This document shows positions 27,632 to 36,042 of a DNA stretch of 56,035 nt, one piece after another. The first letter of the stretch is position 1. Each line of letters opens with the position of its first letter. The DNA comes from Tepidibacillus decaturensis. Its GTDB lineage: Bacteria > Bacillota > Bacilli > Tepidibacillales > Tepidibacillaceae. The stretch spans positions 408,311-464,345 of the forward strand of contig NZ_LSKU01000001.1 in NCBI RefSeq assembly GCF_001561915.1. Direction: 5' to 3'. Made by a program: the position numbers and the translations under genes. Below the pieces are notes generated by a model. That model searched no databases and was not told the DNA's origin. It was given only the letters and a program-made list of their open reading frames with translations.

Positions 27632-28669
27632 TTGGTAAAAATTTTAGGGGCACGCCGATTACGGTGGGTAGGGATGTTTGTAATGATCATTTCTTTATTT
27701 TTAACCGCCTGTGGAGCAAACAAGGAGCAGCAAGCAAATACAAATCCACAAACAAAAGAAAAGCTACGTATTGGTTATTTAAACGTGATGGATGATGCTC
27801 AAGTGATGCTTGCTTATGATGCAGGTTTTTATGAAAAGAATGGGTTAGAAGTGGAAGTTCAAATCTTTAATAGTGGGCCTGAAATGATTAAAGCGATTGT
27901 TGGAGGACAATTAGACGCAGGGGTGCTTGGATTTACAAATGCTGTTACATGGGCTGATAAAGGTGCTGATTTAAAAGTAATCAGCGGTGCGCAAATGGGT
28001 TATCACAGTCTATTAGTGCGAAGTGATCGTAATATTAAGACGATACCAGATTTGAAAGGAAAGCAACTAGCTACACAGAAACAAGGGAGCACAGCAGACA
28101 TCGTGCTAAATGGTGTTGTACTGAAAGAGGGTAATCTTACACGTAATGATGTGAATATGGTTTATGTTTCACCAAGTGTGGCGATCCAATCCTTAACAGC
28201 TGGGAAAGTAGATGCTGCTTTTCTCTTTGAACCATATGATCGAATTGCTCGTAAAACCATTCCTGTAACGCCACTTTATGATGTTGGAGAAGAATGGCCT
28301 TTCCCATGTATGGTGGCAATAACCTCAGGAAAAATTCTTCAAGAAAAACAGATTGCGATAAATAAGATGTTAGATGCTCAAAAAGAAGCGATTGAGATGT
28401 TAGAAAATCAACCAAAAGAAGCAGCAAAAATATTGGCAAAACGTTTTATTGAAACAGAAACCATCGATACAACAAATGGGAGAATCAATTCAGTAGACTT
28501 AATCGCTGAAGCAATTGAAGCTCAAACCTTTAATTGGGAAATTACTCAAGAGAATATTCAACAAATGAAAGATATTGTACAAATGATGGTAGATCAACAA
28601 ATGCTATCAAAACCTCTAAATGTAGAGGATATTCTTGATTTATCTTGGCAAAACAAAAAACAATCTTAA
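27632..28669 (+). CDS. ABC transporter substrate-binding lipoprotein (SsuA/TauA/NMT1 type)
   Basis: A 345-residue lipoprotein with signal FVMIISLFLTACG; the Cys is lipidated. The mature part has the NMT1/SsuA pattern: LRIGYLNVMDDAQVMLAYD, VGGQLDAGVLGFTNAV, KGKQLATQKQGSTADIV and AGKVDAAFLFEPYD. TTG 27632 is preferred because AAAGGGGG lies 8 bases ahead; ATG 27626 is only 2 bases from it. Being under an S-box, its ligand is probably a sulfur compound (sulfonate, taurine or a methionine precursor); the exact ligand cannot be read. Confidence 0.85.
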   Translation: MVKILGARRLRWVGMFVMIISLFLTACGANKEQQANTNPQTKEKLRIGYLNVMDDAQVMLAYDAGFYEKNGLEVEVQIFNSGPEMIKAIVGGQLDAGVLGFTNAVTWADKGADLKVISGAQMGYHSLLVRSDRNIKTIPDLKGKQLATQKQGSTADIVLNGVVLKEGNLTRNDVNMVYVSPSVAIQSLTAGKVDAAFLFEPYDRIARKTIPVTPLYDVGEEWPFPCMVAITSGKILQEKQIAINKMLDAQKEAIEMLENQPKEAAKILAKRFIETETIDTTNGRINSVDLIAEAIEAQTFNWEITQENIQQMKDIVQMMVDQQMLSKPLNVEDILDLSWQNKKQS

Positions 28670-28683
28670 GATGGTGACTTCAA

Positions 28684-29532
28684 GTGAAAAAAGAATCACA
28701 AATCATCAAGTCTATTGCTAATCAAACCATATTAAAACCGAATAAAAAGGTCAAGCGTCTAAGTATAAAATCGACACTTCCATATGTTTATGCGATTGTT
28801 ACACTACTCGCTATATGGCAAATTACCGCATGGTTTTTACCAAACTTTTTATTACCAGATGTAGTTAATGTCTTTCAGCGATTTCTTAGTGAAGTAAAAG
28901 ATCCAGCATTTTTAGACAGCATTCAAAGTAGTCTAATTCGATTAATCATTGGGTATCCTTTAGCTTGTCTTCTAGGTTCTTTATTTGGCTTATTGTCTGG
29001 TTTATCGAAGGGATTTAAAATCTATCTAAAAAATGTAATTTCAATATTGCAATCAATCCCTCCAATAACGTGGATTCCATTTTTAGTTATTTTATTTGGG
29101 TTTGGCGATCTTCCTATTATCATCGTGATCACGATTGCCAGTTTCTTTCCTATGGCTTTAGCGATGATTAATGCGACAGAAAATATAAATCGCACTCATC
29201 TCGAACTAGCAAAGGTATTAGGTGCGAATAAAAAACAATTAGTAACAAAAGTTTTTCTGCCTGAAACCTTTCCATCTTTTTTAACAGGTGCTCAAGTTGC
29301 TTTTGGCAATGCTTGGAGATCGCTTGTGGCTAGTGAAATGGTTGGAGGAGCAGCAGTTGGTCTTGGTTGGTCGATTAGTTATGCAGGGGAAATTGCCGAT
29401 ATGGAAGGAGTTCTTCTTAATATTGTAGTGATTGGTGGGATCGCCCTCATTCTAGATCATCTTGTTCTTGAGCAGTTAAAAAGGAAATTTCTTCGGTGGC
29501 GTGATCTGACAGGAGGAGGGGGTTCAGTATAA
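28684..29532 (+). CDS. ABC transporter permease (SsuC/TauC type)
   Basis: A 282-residue inner-membrane permease with six predicted helices and a binding-protein-dependent transport signature (TENINRTHLELAKVLGANKK; EAA-like loop near residue 165-185) that contacts the ATPase. GTG 28684 is 14 bases after the lipoprotein gene; the ribosome binding site is weak, so coupling is likely. Its stop overlaps the ATPase start by one base. Confidence 0.9.
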   Translation: MKKESQIIKSIANQTILKPNKKVKRLSIKSTLPYVYAIVTLLAIWQITAWFLPNFLLPDVVNVFQRFLSEVKDPAFLDSIQSSLIRLIIGYPLACLLGSLFGLLSGLSKGFKIYLKNVISILQSIPPITWIPFLVILFGFGDLPIIIVITIASFFPMALAMINATENINRTHLELAKVLGANKKQLVTKVFLPETFPSFLTGAQVAFGNAWRSLVASEMVGGAAVGLGWSISYAGEIADMEGVLLNIVVIGGIALILDHLVLEQLKRKFLRWRDLTGGGGSV

Positions 29533-30272
29533 TGCAAACAATCAAGTTGGAGAATGTTAGTAAATCTTTTGGCGATTTAAAGGTATTATCTAATGTGAAC
29601 TTTTCTGTTGAAAGTGGTGAATTTGTTGCCATCGTCGGTCCTTCAGGTTGTGGAAAGAGCACAGCATTAAGAATGATTGCTGGTTTAGAAAAACCAACCA
29701 CAGGGAAGGTAATGGCTAATGAACAGATCATTGATCAGCCTGATCCAGAGCGGACTTTAATTTTCCAAGAGCACGCTCTATTTCCTTGGCGTACAGTTGG
29801 TGAAAATGTAGAGTTTGGTTTAGAGCTAGCAAATGTTGCTAAAGAAGAAAGGGAAGCACGTATTCAAGCGATTCTTATCAAAGTTGGATTAACAGATTTT
29901 AAAGATTACTATCCAGGACAGTTATCTGGAGGAATGCGTCAACGTGCTTCCATAGCCCGTGCATTGGTTATGGATCCAGATGTGTTATTGCTTGATGAAC
30001 CTTACGGTGCCTTAGATGCCATAACTAAATTAAAAATGCAAAATGAACTGATGAATTTATGGTTGGGTTCTCAGAAAACGATGATTCTGATTACCCATGA
30101 TATTGATGAAGCGATTTACTTGGCCGATAAAATTTTTGTGATGAGTCCAAGGCCTGGTTATATCAAAGATATGATTATTGTTGATCTTCCAAGACCTCGT
30201 AATCGAAATGGAACTGAATTTATCAAGATAAGAGAAAGAATCATGAATGAACTTGATCTAACTACTAACTAA
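29532..30272 (+). CDS. ABC transporter ATP-binding protein (SsuB/TauB type)
   Basis: A 246-residue ATPase: Walker A GPSGCGKST near residue 36, Q-loop LIFQEHALFPW, signature LSGGMRQRASIARAL near 136, Walker B VLLLDEPYGALD near 156 and switch His in LITHDIDEA. The FPWR-T-EN pattern after the Q-loop is typical of the nitrate/sulfonate/taurine group. ATG overlaps the permease stop (TAATG). Confidence 0.93.
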   Translation: MQTIKLENVSKSFGDLKVLSNVNFSVESGEFVAIVGPSGCGKSTALRMIAGLEKPTTGKVMANEQIIDQPDPERTLIFQEHALFPWRTVGENVEFGLELANVAKEEREARIQAILIKVGLTDFKDYYPGQLSGGMRQRASIARALVMDPDVLLLDEPYGALDAITKLKMQNELMNLWLGSQKTMILITHDIDEAIYLADKIFVMSPRPGYIKDMIIVDLPRPRNRNGTEFIKIRERIMNELDLTTN

Positions 30273-30284
30273 GAGGTGATTTGA

Positions 30285-31502
30285 ATGCAAACAAACGTAA
30301 CCGTTGCTAATCCTGCCCCTTCACGGGTAGGATATAATCGTTCTATTATAATTGCTACGATATTTGTGGCTTTCATCGGTGTTGTTTACTTATATCAAGC
30401 CGTTTCTTTACGCCAGGCTTCACTATATTTTGTAGGAATCATTGCAGGAATTGCTTTATATCATGCTCATTTTGGTTTTACCTCTGCATGGAGACACTTT
30501 ATTTTAAATCGCCGTGGTGAAGGGATTCGCGTGCAAATGCTTTTAATGATGCTGGGGAGCTTTCTTTTCTTACCCTTATTAATTCAAGGTTCCTTTTTTG
30601 GCCAAACGGTTAATGGGTATATAAGTTCTGTTGGGATCTCTCTTTTATTCGGAGCATTCATTTTTGGGATTGGCATGCAATTAGGAGATGGATGTGCATC
30701 AGGAACACTATACCACTTAGGTGGTGGTGATCTTCGTGCTCTGAACACATTAATTTTCTTTATCATTGGTTCTGTACTTGGAGCAAAAGATTTTCAATGG
30801 TGGATGGATACACCAAATATTGGCCCAGTTTCTTTTCTGAATAATTTCGGAATTTGGCAAGGGATTGTTATACAAATGATTCTAGCGGTCATCGTTGTTG
30901 CCATTTCCATGTATTTGGAACGTAAACGACATGGTAAGTTGTTGAAAAGTAATCAACGGCCAAACAAGGATTGGAAAGTCATCTACCAAGGTCCTTGGTC
31001 ATTAGTCACTGGAGTTATTATTTTAGCATTGGTTCAATTTGCTATTTTCGTTCTCTCTGGAAAACCATGGGGAATTACCTCTGCTTTTGCTTTATGGGGT
31101 TCAAAAATAGTGAGGGCACTCGGCGTACCAGTGGAAAGTTGGGGATATTGGCAAACACCAGCAAGGGTTAATGAATTGAATGGGAGTATTTTTGCTGATG
31201 TTACCTCTGTACTTGATATAGGAATCATATTGGGCGCATTACTCGCTGCTGCACTTGCTATACGTTTTACCAAACCCGTTCAATGGAAATTTTCGACTCG
31301 TTCAATCATAGGAACTGCAATCGGTGGAATGTTAATGGGATATGGTGCTCGAATTGCCTTTGGGTGCAACATCGGTGCTTTCTTTAGTGGAATTGTTTCT
31401 TTTAGCTTACATGGCTGGTTATGGTTTGTAGCAGCCTTTATCGGTTCAATCATTGGGGTTAAACTTAGACCATTATTTGATCTTCAAAATCATGTAAAGT
31501 AA
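30285..31502 (+). CDS. YeeE/YedE family sulfur transporter
   Basis: A 405-residue integral membrane protein with about ten helices and the two family motifs FGIGMQLGDGCASGTLYHLG near residue 125-145 and YGARIAFGCNIGAFFSG near 350-366. The Cys residues in these motifs form the relay that passes thiosulfate in characterised YeeE (TsuA). Placement at the end of an S-box operon supports a thiosulfate or related sulfur substrate. GAGGTGATTTGA precedes ATG 30285. No TusA-like YeeD gene follows, though one often does. Confidence 0.9.
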   Translation: MQTNVTVANPAPSRVGYNRSIIIATIFVAFIGVVYLYQAVSLRQASLYFVGIIAGIALYHAHFGFTSAWRHFILNRRGEGIRVQMLLMMLGSFLFLPLLIQGSFFGQTVNGYISSVGISLLFGAFIFGIGMQLGDGCASGTLYHLGGGDLRALNTLIFFIIGSVLGAKDFQWWMDTPNIGPVSFLNNFGIWQGIVIQMILAVIVVAISMYLERKRHGKLLKSNQRPNKDWKVIYQGPWSLVTGVIILALVQFAIFVLSGKPWGITSAFALWGSKIVRALGVPVESWGYWQTPARVNELNGSIFADVTSVLDIGIILGALLAAALAIRFTKPVQWKFSTRSIIGTAIGGMLMGYGARIAFGCNIGAFFSGIVSFSLHGWLWFVAAFIGSIIGVKLRPLFDLQNHVK

Positions 31503-31519
31503 AGAAGACTTTTTTTAAA

Positions 31520-31557
31520 AAACGCTCCTGTATTTAAACAAGGGGCGTTTCTTATTG
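31520..31557 (+). terminator. Terminator of the S-box operon
   Basis: AAACGCTCC (31520-31528) pairs with GGGGCGTTT (31542-31550) with one G-T pair, 18 bases after the YeeE stop. Confidence 0.75.
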
Positions 31558-31655
31558 AAAAAGCCCCCAAATAACTCCATAAGCTTGTATAATAAAAGTA
31601 ATGATTTTTACAAAATAAACGAATGGACAGAGTTAACAAGTAGGGGGAGAAGCTT

Positions 31656-32360
31656 GTGAGCAAAACAAATAAAGAAAAAATACTGATTGTCGATGATGAT
31701 TATAACTTATGCCAATTGATCAAATCATACCTTGTTCAAGAAAATTTTGAAGTAGCGATTGCTGATAATGGACAAGCTGCTCTAGAGAAATTTAAAGAGT
31801 TCGCCCCTCATCTTGTATTACTTGATATCATGTTACCTCAATTGGATGGTTGGAATGTATGTAAGGAAATTCGTCGGGTGAGCAATATCCCAATTGTAAT
31901 GCTGACTGCTAGAGGGGAACAGTTTGATAAGGTTCTTGGTTTAGAATTAGGGGCTGATGATTATATCGTAAAGCCATTCGATTTCCGAGAATTGATTGCT
32001 AGAATAAGGGCTGTCCTTCGCCGTTATGCTCCAAAAGGGGTAGAAGTCAAACAAATTGTGTACCCAAACCTAATGATAGATATCAACGAATACCATGTTC
32101 GCTTAAATGGTGAGCATTTAAAATTAAAACCGAAAGAATTAGAATTACTTTACTTTTTAGCTAGTCATCCTAATCAAGTATTTACAAGACAACAACTGCT
32201 TGAAGAAGTTTGGGGATTTGATTTTTCCGGAAGTACACGAACGATTGATGTACATGTTGATCGCTTACGTAAAAAAGTACATGATGATAAAGAATTATGG
32301 CAAATTAAAACTCTTTGGGGTGTAGGGTATAAATTTGAGGTGAAAAAACAGTATGTTTAA
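31656..32360 (+). CDS. OmpR/PhoB-family response regulator
   Basis: A 234-residue regulator. The receiver has IVDDDYN (acidic pocket), phospho-acceptor Asp in LVLLDIMLPQLDG, Thr in MLTARGE and Lys in IVKPFDF. A winged-helix DNA-binding domain occupies residues about 135-230 (LKLKPKELELLYFLASHPN, RTIDVHVDRLRKK). GTG 31656 follows GTAGGGGGAGAAGC. Its 3' end overlaps the kinase by 8 bases. ResD- or PhoP-like function is possible; cytochrome b and its repeat-bearing promoter lie just downstream. Confidence 0.93.
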   Translation: MSKTNKEKILIVDDDYNLCQLIKSYLVQENFEVAIADNGQAALEKFKEFAPHLVLLDIMLPQLDGWNVCKEIRRVSNIPIVMLTARGEQFDKVLGLELGADDYIVKPFDFRELIARIRAVLRRYAPKGVEVKQIVYPNLMIDINEYHVRLNGEHLKLKPKELELLYFLASHPNQVFTRQQLLEEVWGFDFSGSTRTIDVHVDRLRKKVHDDKELWQIKTLWGVGYKFEVKKQYV

Positions 32361-33774
32361 AAAACTGGCTAGGCGTTTAATGTTTAGTTACTTAACCGTT
32401 ATCTTTATTGCACTCGTTGTTTTGGGAGGGTTATTATCTTATTTATTTGAAAACTATTATTTTATAGAAAAAGAACGGCGATTGAAAACTCATGGGGAAG
32501 AGGTTAGTAGAGTCGTTGAATCCTATTTTGAAGGAAAGCTAGATATATACGGAATGAATAAGGCATTAGAAAATTATGAACATCATTTAAATGCACAATT
32601 AGTCTTGTTTGATCGGAATGGAGAGAAATTTGAAAAACTTCGTTTATATGAACATGCCCAGAAGGAAGATCCTTTTACAAAAGAGGAGTGGAATCAAGTC
32701 CTTGATGATAAAACAGTGGCTAGAAAAGATATAGGTTATCTTAATTTTTATAAAGATACCGTTTTATCTGTTGCTGTACCAATTAAGAATAATGGTCAAG
32801 TAACAGGTGCCGTATCTCTTCATTCAACGATTTATGATATACGTGAAACGATGTTGCAAGTTCGAAAGTTTATTATTCTTGCAGGGCTGATTGCAATGGC
32901 AATTGCTACTTTGTTAACCTATTGGCTTTCTAAGCGAATTAGTCAACCATTAAAACAGATGAGTAAAGCTGCCAGTGAGCTTGCTGTTGGTAAGTCAACG
33001 GATCCCATACATGTTGATGGAAATGATGAAATTGCTCAGTTAGCACATACCTTTAATACAATGGCCAAAGAATTAGCGACCACTGAACAAGTACGTCGTG
33101 ATTTTATTGCTAATGTTTCCCATGAATTACGCTCACCACTTACTTATATTTGCGGAGTTTTACAAGGAATTAATGATAGGAAATTTACTGAGGATCCAAT
33201 CGCTATGGAGAATTATGTATCTGCGGCACTAACCAAAACAAAAGGAATGTCTCGACTCATACAAGATCTATTAGATCTTTCTAGAATGGAAGCCAAAACA
33301 TTTCAACTGTTTAAAACGAAAATGGATTTAAATGAAACGATAAGAAGGTTATTAGCCCAACTAGATCCAATATTAGATAAAAAATCACTTTCTCTCAAAG
33401 TTCAGTTAAAGGATCGTCCTATTTGGATTAATGCGGATATAGATCGAATCGAGCAAGTCCTTACGAATCTATTAGACAATGCGATAAAATTTACTCCGGT
33501 AGCAGGAATAATTAAAGTAAAAACAACAATAGAGAAGAATTATGCTAGAGTTGAGATTACAGATTCTGGTCCTGGAATCCCAAAAGAAGAGCTACCTTTT
33601 ATTTGGGAAAGATTTTATAAAGTGGATAAAGTGCGTACACCTGGCAGTGAAGGAACAGGACTCGGTTTAGCCATTGTGAAAAGGTTAATTCTTGCACATG
33701 AAGGTCAAATTGAGGTTCAAAGTGAAGTGAATAAAGGAACTACATTTATATTTACGCTACCAGTCATAGATTGA
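32353..33774 (+). CDS. Membrane sensor histidine kinase
   Basis: A 473-residue kinase: TM1 about residues 10-30, an extracytoplasmic sensor of about 140 residues, TM2 near 173-195, HAMP (KRISQPLKQMSKAASEL), dimerisation domain with phospho-acceptor His in ANVSHELRSPLTYICG, then HATPase N-box NLLDNAIKFTP and G-boxes DSGPGIP and GSEGTGLGLAIVK. Partner of the preceding regulator. Signal unknown. No conserved Cys or haem motif is obvious in the sensor domain. Confidence 0.93.
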   Translation: MFKKLARRLMFSYLTVIFIALVVLGGLLSYLFENYYFIEKERRLKTHGEEVSRVVESYFEGKLDIYGMNKALENYEHHLNAQLVLFDRNGEKFEKLRLYEHAQKEDPFTKEEWNQVLDDKTVARKDIGYLNFYKDTVLSVAVPIKNNGQVTGAVSLHSTIYDIRETMLQVRKFIILAGLIAMAIATLLTYWLSKRISQPLKQMSKAASELAVGKSTDPIHVDGNDEIAQLAHTFNTMAKELATTEQVRRDFIANVSHELRSPLTYICGVLQGINDRKFTEDPIAMENYVSAALTKTKGMSRLIQDLLDLSRMEAKTFQLFKTKMDLNETIRRLLAQLDPILDKKSLSLKVQLKDRPIWINADIDRIEQVLTNLLDNAIKFTPVAGIIKVKTTIEKNYARVEITDSGPGIPKEELPFIWERFYKVDKVRTPGSEGTGLGLAIVKRLILAHEGQIEVQSEVNKGTTFIFTLPVID

Positions 33775-33883
33775 TAACTCAAAAAAGAAGATCATCACAG
33801 AAGTTTTTTATTCCCATCTGATCAAATCATTTATGCCTTTCCTAAATGAAAGGTTATTTTTTTTCATATTTCTTGAGAAAAAG

Positions 33884-33913
33884 TTCACAAATTGTTCACA
33901 AGGTTGTTTACAA
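33884..33913 (+). repeat. Three tandem TT(C/T)ACAA boxes upstream of the cytochrome b operon
   Basis: TTCACAA at 33884, TTCACAA at 33895 and TTTACAA at 33907, spaced 11 and 12 bases, lie on one helical face. The spacing matches binding sites of OmpR-type regulators: PhoP boxes in the direction shown, or ResD-like TTGTGAA on the opposite strand. The adjacent response regulator is the obvious candidate. Confidence 0.55.
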
Positions 33914-33955
33914 TTTGGTGATATTTCAGTGATAACCCTCTGTTACTTTATTGAA

Positions 33956-33971
33956 TGTAAACGATTTTACA
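33956..33971 (+). promoter_or_regulatory. Inverted repeat TGTAAA-N4-TTTACA in the leader
   Basis: Perfect 6-base arms with a CGAT centre, ending 6 bases before the AAAGGGGG ribosome binding site (from 33977) of the next gene. It resembles a catabolite-repression (cre-like) or other dimeric repressor site. Confidence 0.4.
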
Positions 33972-33991
33972 TTCTAAAGGGGGTTATTCTG

Positions 33992-34447
33992 TTGCACAAA
34001 AAGTTTACTGTTTTTATTGTTGTATTATTGTTAATATTTGTAAGTGCTCTACCTGTATTTGCTCATGGGGGAGAGGAAGAGGGCGCTGTAGATGTACCAA
34101 CTCTAGTCCGACAATCTATTGCTTTTATTGAAGGGATTAATGACATGGAAATGGCAAAAGATAAATTAAATGAAGCCATTGAAGTGAATCAGGAGACCCA
34201 ATTAGCTGATGGACAAAAACTTGAACAAGCTAAACTAGCAATGGATGAAATGAAAATGGAAGAAGCAAAAACATTGATGGTTGAAGCAATCGGTGGTAAT
34301 CCAGAAAATGATTTGGAATATGAACCAAAGGTATCCTTTGGAGCAGGAAGTATTTTCTTTATGATTCTTGCTATTATCTCTGTCATATTAGGGGCATTCA
34401 TACTTAAAAAACAACATGCTAATAAAGGGGAAATGAGTCATGAGTAA
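33992..34447 (+). CDS. Small exported membrane-anchored protein
   Basis: A 151-residue protein starting at TTG 33992, with AAAGGGGG 8 bases upstream. A signal peptide ends at PVFAHGG, an acidic helical domain follows (IEGINDMEMAKDKLNEAIEV, LDEMK-like repeats) and one C-terminal TM segment (residues about 118-138) leads into a short basic cytoplasmic tail. No CXXCH haem site or known family. It overlaps the cytochrome b start by 8 bases, so it is probably a subunit or assembly partner of that cytochrome. Confidence 0.7.
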   Translation: MHKKFTVFIVVLLLIFVSALPVFAHGGEEEGAVDVPTLVRQSIAFIEGINDMEMAKDKLNEAIEVNQETQLADGQKLEQAKLAMDEMKMEEAKTLMVEAIGGNPENDLEYEPKVSFGAGSIFFMILAIISVILGAFILKKQHANKGEMSHE

Positions 34448-35899
34448 TGGATTTACAAATTGGTGGAAGGAAAGGGTTCCAACTGGCGGATTGAATTATC
34501 CTGTACCCAAACATGCAAACACCTTTTTATATACTTTAGGTGGAATTACCTTAGTAAGTACACTGCTTACAATCCTTACAGGTATTATTCTAGCTCAGCT
34601 TTATTCCCCTACACCGGAACAGGCAAATGAAAGTATTCGCTTTTTATTAAACAACTATGAACTTGGTAATTTTATTCGTGGGCTCCATTATTGGGCAGCA
34701 CAAGTTACGATCACTGCGATTATTTTACATCTATTACGTGTATTCTTCTATGGTTCCTATAAGAAACCTCGTGAAGCGAACTGGCTTTTAGGTGTTATCT
34801 TATTCTTAGTTATGGTTGGTCTTTACTATACAGGTACGATCTTAAAGTGGGACCAAGAGGCATTTGAAGCATTAGAACATGCTCAAGCAGGCGGAGAACT
34901 GCTAGGCGGACCATTGGCTGCATACTTTGCAGAAAATCCAACTGTATCTATGTTAAGTAAATTCTTTAGCTTACACACAAGTATATTACCATTAGTCTTA
35001 CTAGGATTAATTCCTTTACATTTATTATTGATTAAAGCCTTAAAAATTTCTCCACTACCATTTAAGTCAAAAGCAGAAAAAGAAGCAAACGCAGCAAAAA
35101 ATCTGCACATGCTAATCATCAAGATGATTCAGAGGGACAAAGCACATTCTTGGTTCATATCAAACATCTAACAGGTTATGGATTGATCATTTTTGGGGTA
35201 TTGATCTTTTTAGCGTTAGTGTTCCCGCCTGCACTTGGGGCACCACCTGTAGAGGGAATCGAAGCTACAAAGCCACCATGGATCTTTATGAGTATCTTTA
35301 CCATTGAAAACTGGTTTGGCTTACAAGGGTTAATTGTTACATCCATCTTATTAGTGATTGGATTAGTTTTAGTTCCTTTTATTGATCGGAAACCAACACC
35401 TCATTTTGCGAATCGAAAAGCCTTGGTCAGTGTTGGAACTCTTGTAGTTTTACTATTTATTGGGTTCACAGTCAATGCTTATTTTACAAAGCCAGAACAA
35501 CATATTGGTATGGGTGGTTCTGAACCTGCTGCTGCACAAGAAGAAACAAAAGCAGAAACAGATTCAACTATTCCAACTGAGGAACCTATACAACAAGAAC
35601 AAAGCAAAGAACTACAAGCACTTGATCAAGCAATCGTAGTAGCAGGTGAATTGAAAGAAGCCGTGGCAGTAAAAGATTTCAAGCTAGCCGCTACAAAAGC
35701 TGGAGAATTAGATGAAACAGTGGATGATATTGGTGATCAAATTAAGGTAAAAGACGCCCAATTGCGCGAAGCGATTGGTGAACCGATTCATGAACTAGGT
35801 AAATTAACAAAAGAAACTAACCCTAATGTAGAAGAAATCAATAAATTAGTAGATACAGCAGTCCAGAATATTACTAAAGCAAAATCCTTATTTAACTAA
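34440..35899 (+). pseudogene. Cytochrome b (b6/subunit IV-type fusion) with C-terminal extension, frameshifted
   Basis: Frames 34440-35171 and 35150-35899 belong together: one extra A in the six-base run 35096-35101 joins KEANAAK to SAHANHQDDSEGQSTFLVHI, giving 486 residues. The N-terminal b6-like part has the bis-haem ligands in RGLHYWAAQVTITAIILHLL and SLHTSILPLVLLGLIPLHLL, the second pair separated by 14 residues as in b6. The C-terminal part has three helices like subunit IV, but the usual PEWY quinol-site motif is replaced by KPPWIF. Residues from about 365 form a soluble, acidic helical extension (QALDQAIVVAGELKEAV). No Rieske or cytochrome c gene adjoins. Function inferred: quinol oxidation or electron transfer to an unidentified partner. 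Confidence 0.82.
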
Positions 35900-35904
35900 T
35901 AGAA

Positions 35905-35935
35905 ATAGCCAAAGGTTTTCCCCTCCTTTGGCTAT
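35905..35935 (+). terminator. Terminator after cytochrome b
   Basis: ATAGCCAAAGG (35905-35915) pairs perfectly with CCTTTGGCTAT (35925-35935) around TTTTCCCCT. There is no long T tract afterwards. Confidence 0.75.
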
Positions 35936-36042
35936 CATTCTTTTATGAATAATCATTCTAAATCTCTTCATCCTTTCTCCATATTTTAAGGGTAGGTTTA
36001 AAGTAACTTGTCTTAATCTATGTCAAAAAAAGGGAGGCTGTC

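Noticed and set aside
33833-33991. Upstream extension of the small exported protein
   Set aside because: It would run through the regulatory repeats and destroy the signal peptide; TTG 33992 has an excellent ribosome binding site.
34440-35899. Two separate subunits (cytochrome b6 and subunit IV) encoded by two genes
   Set aside because: The first frame's last 25 residues are nonsense, the second lacks a start signal, and one added A makes a continuous chain.
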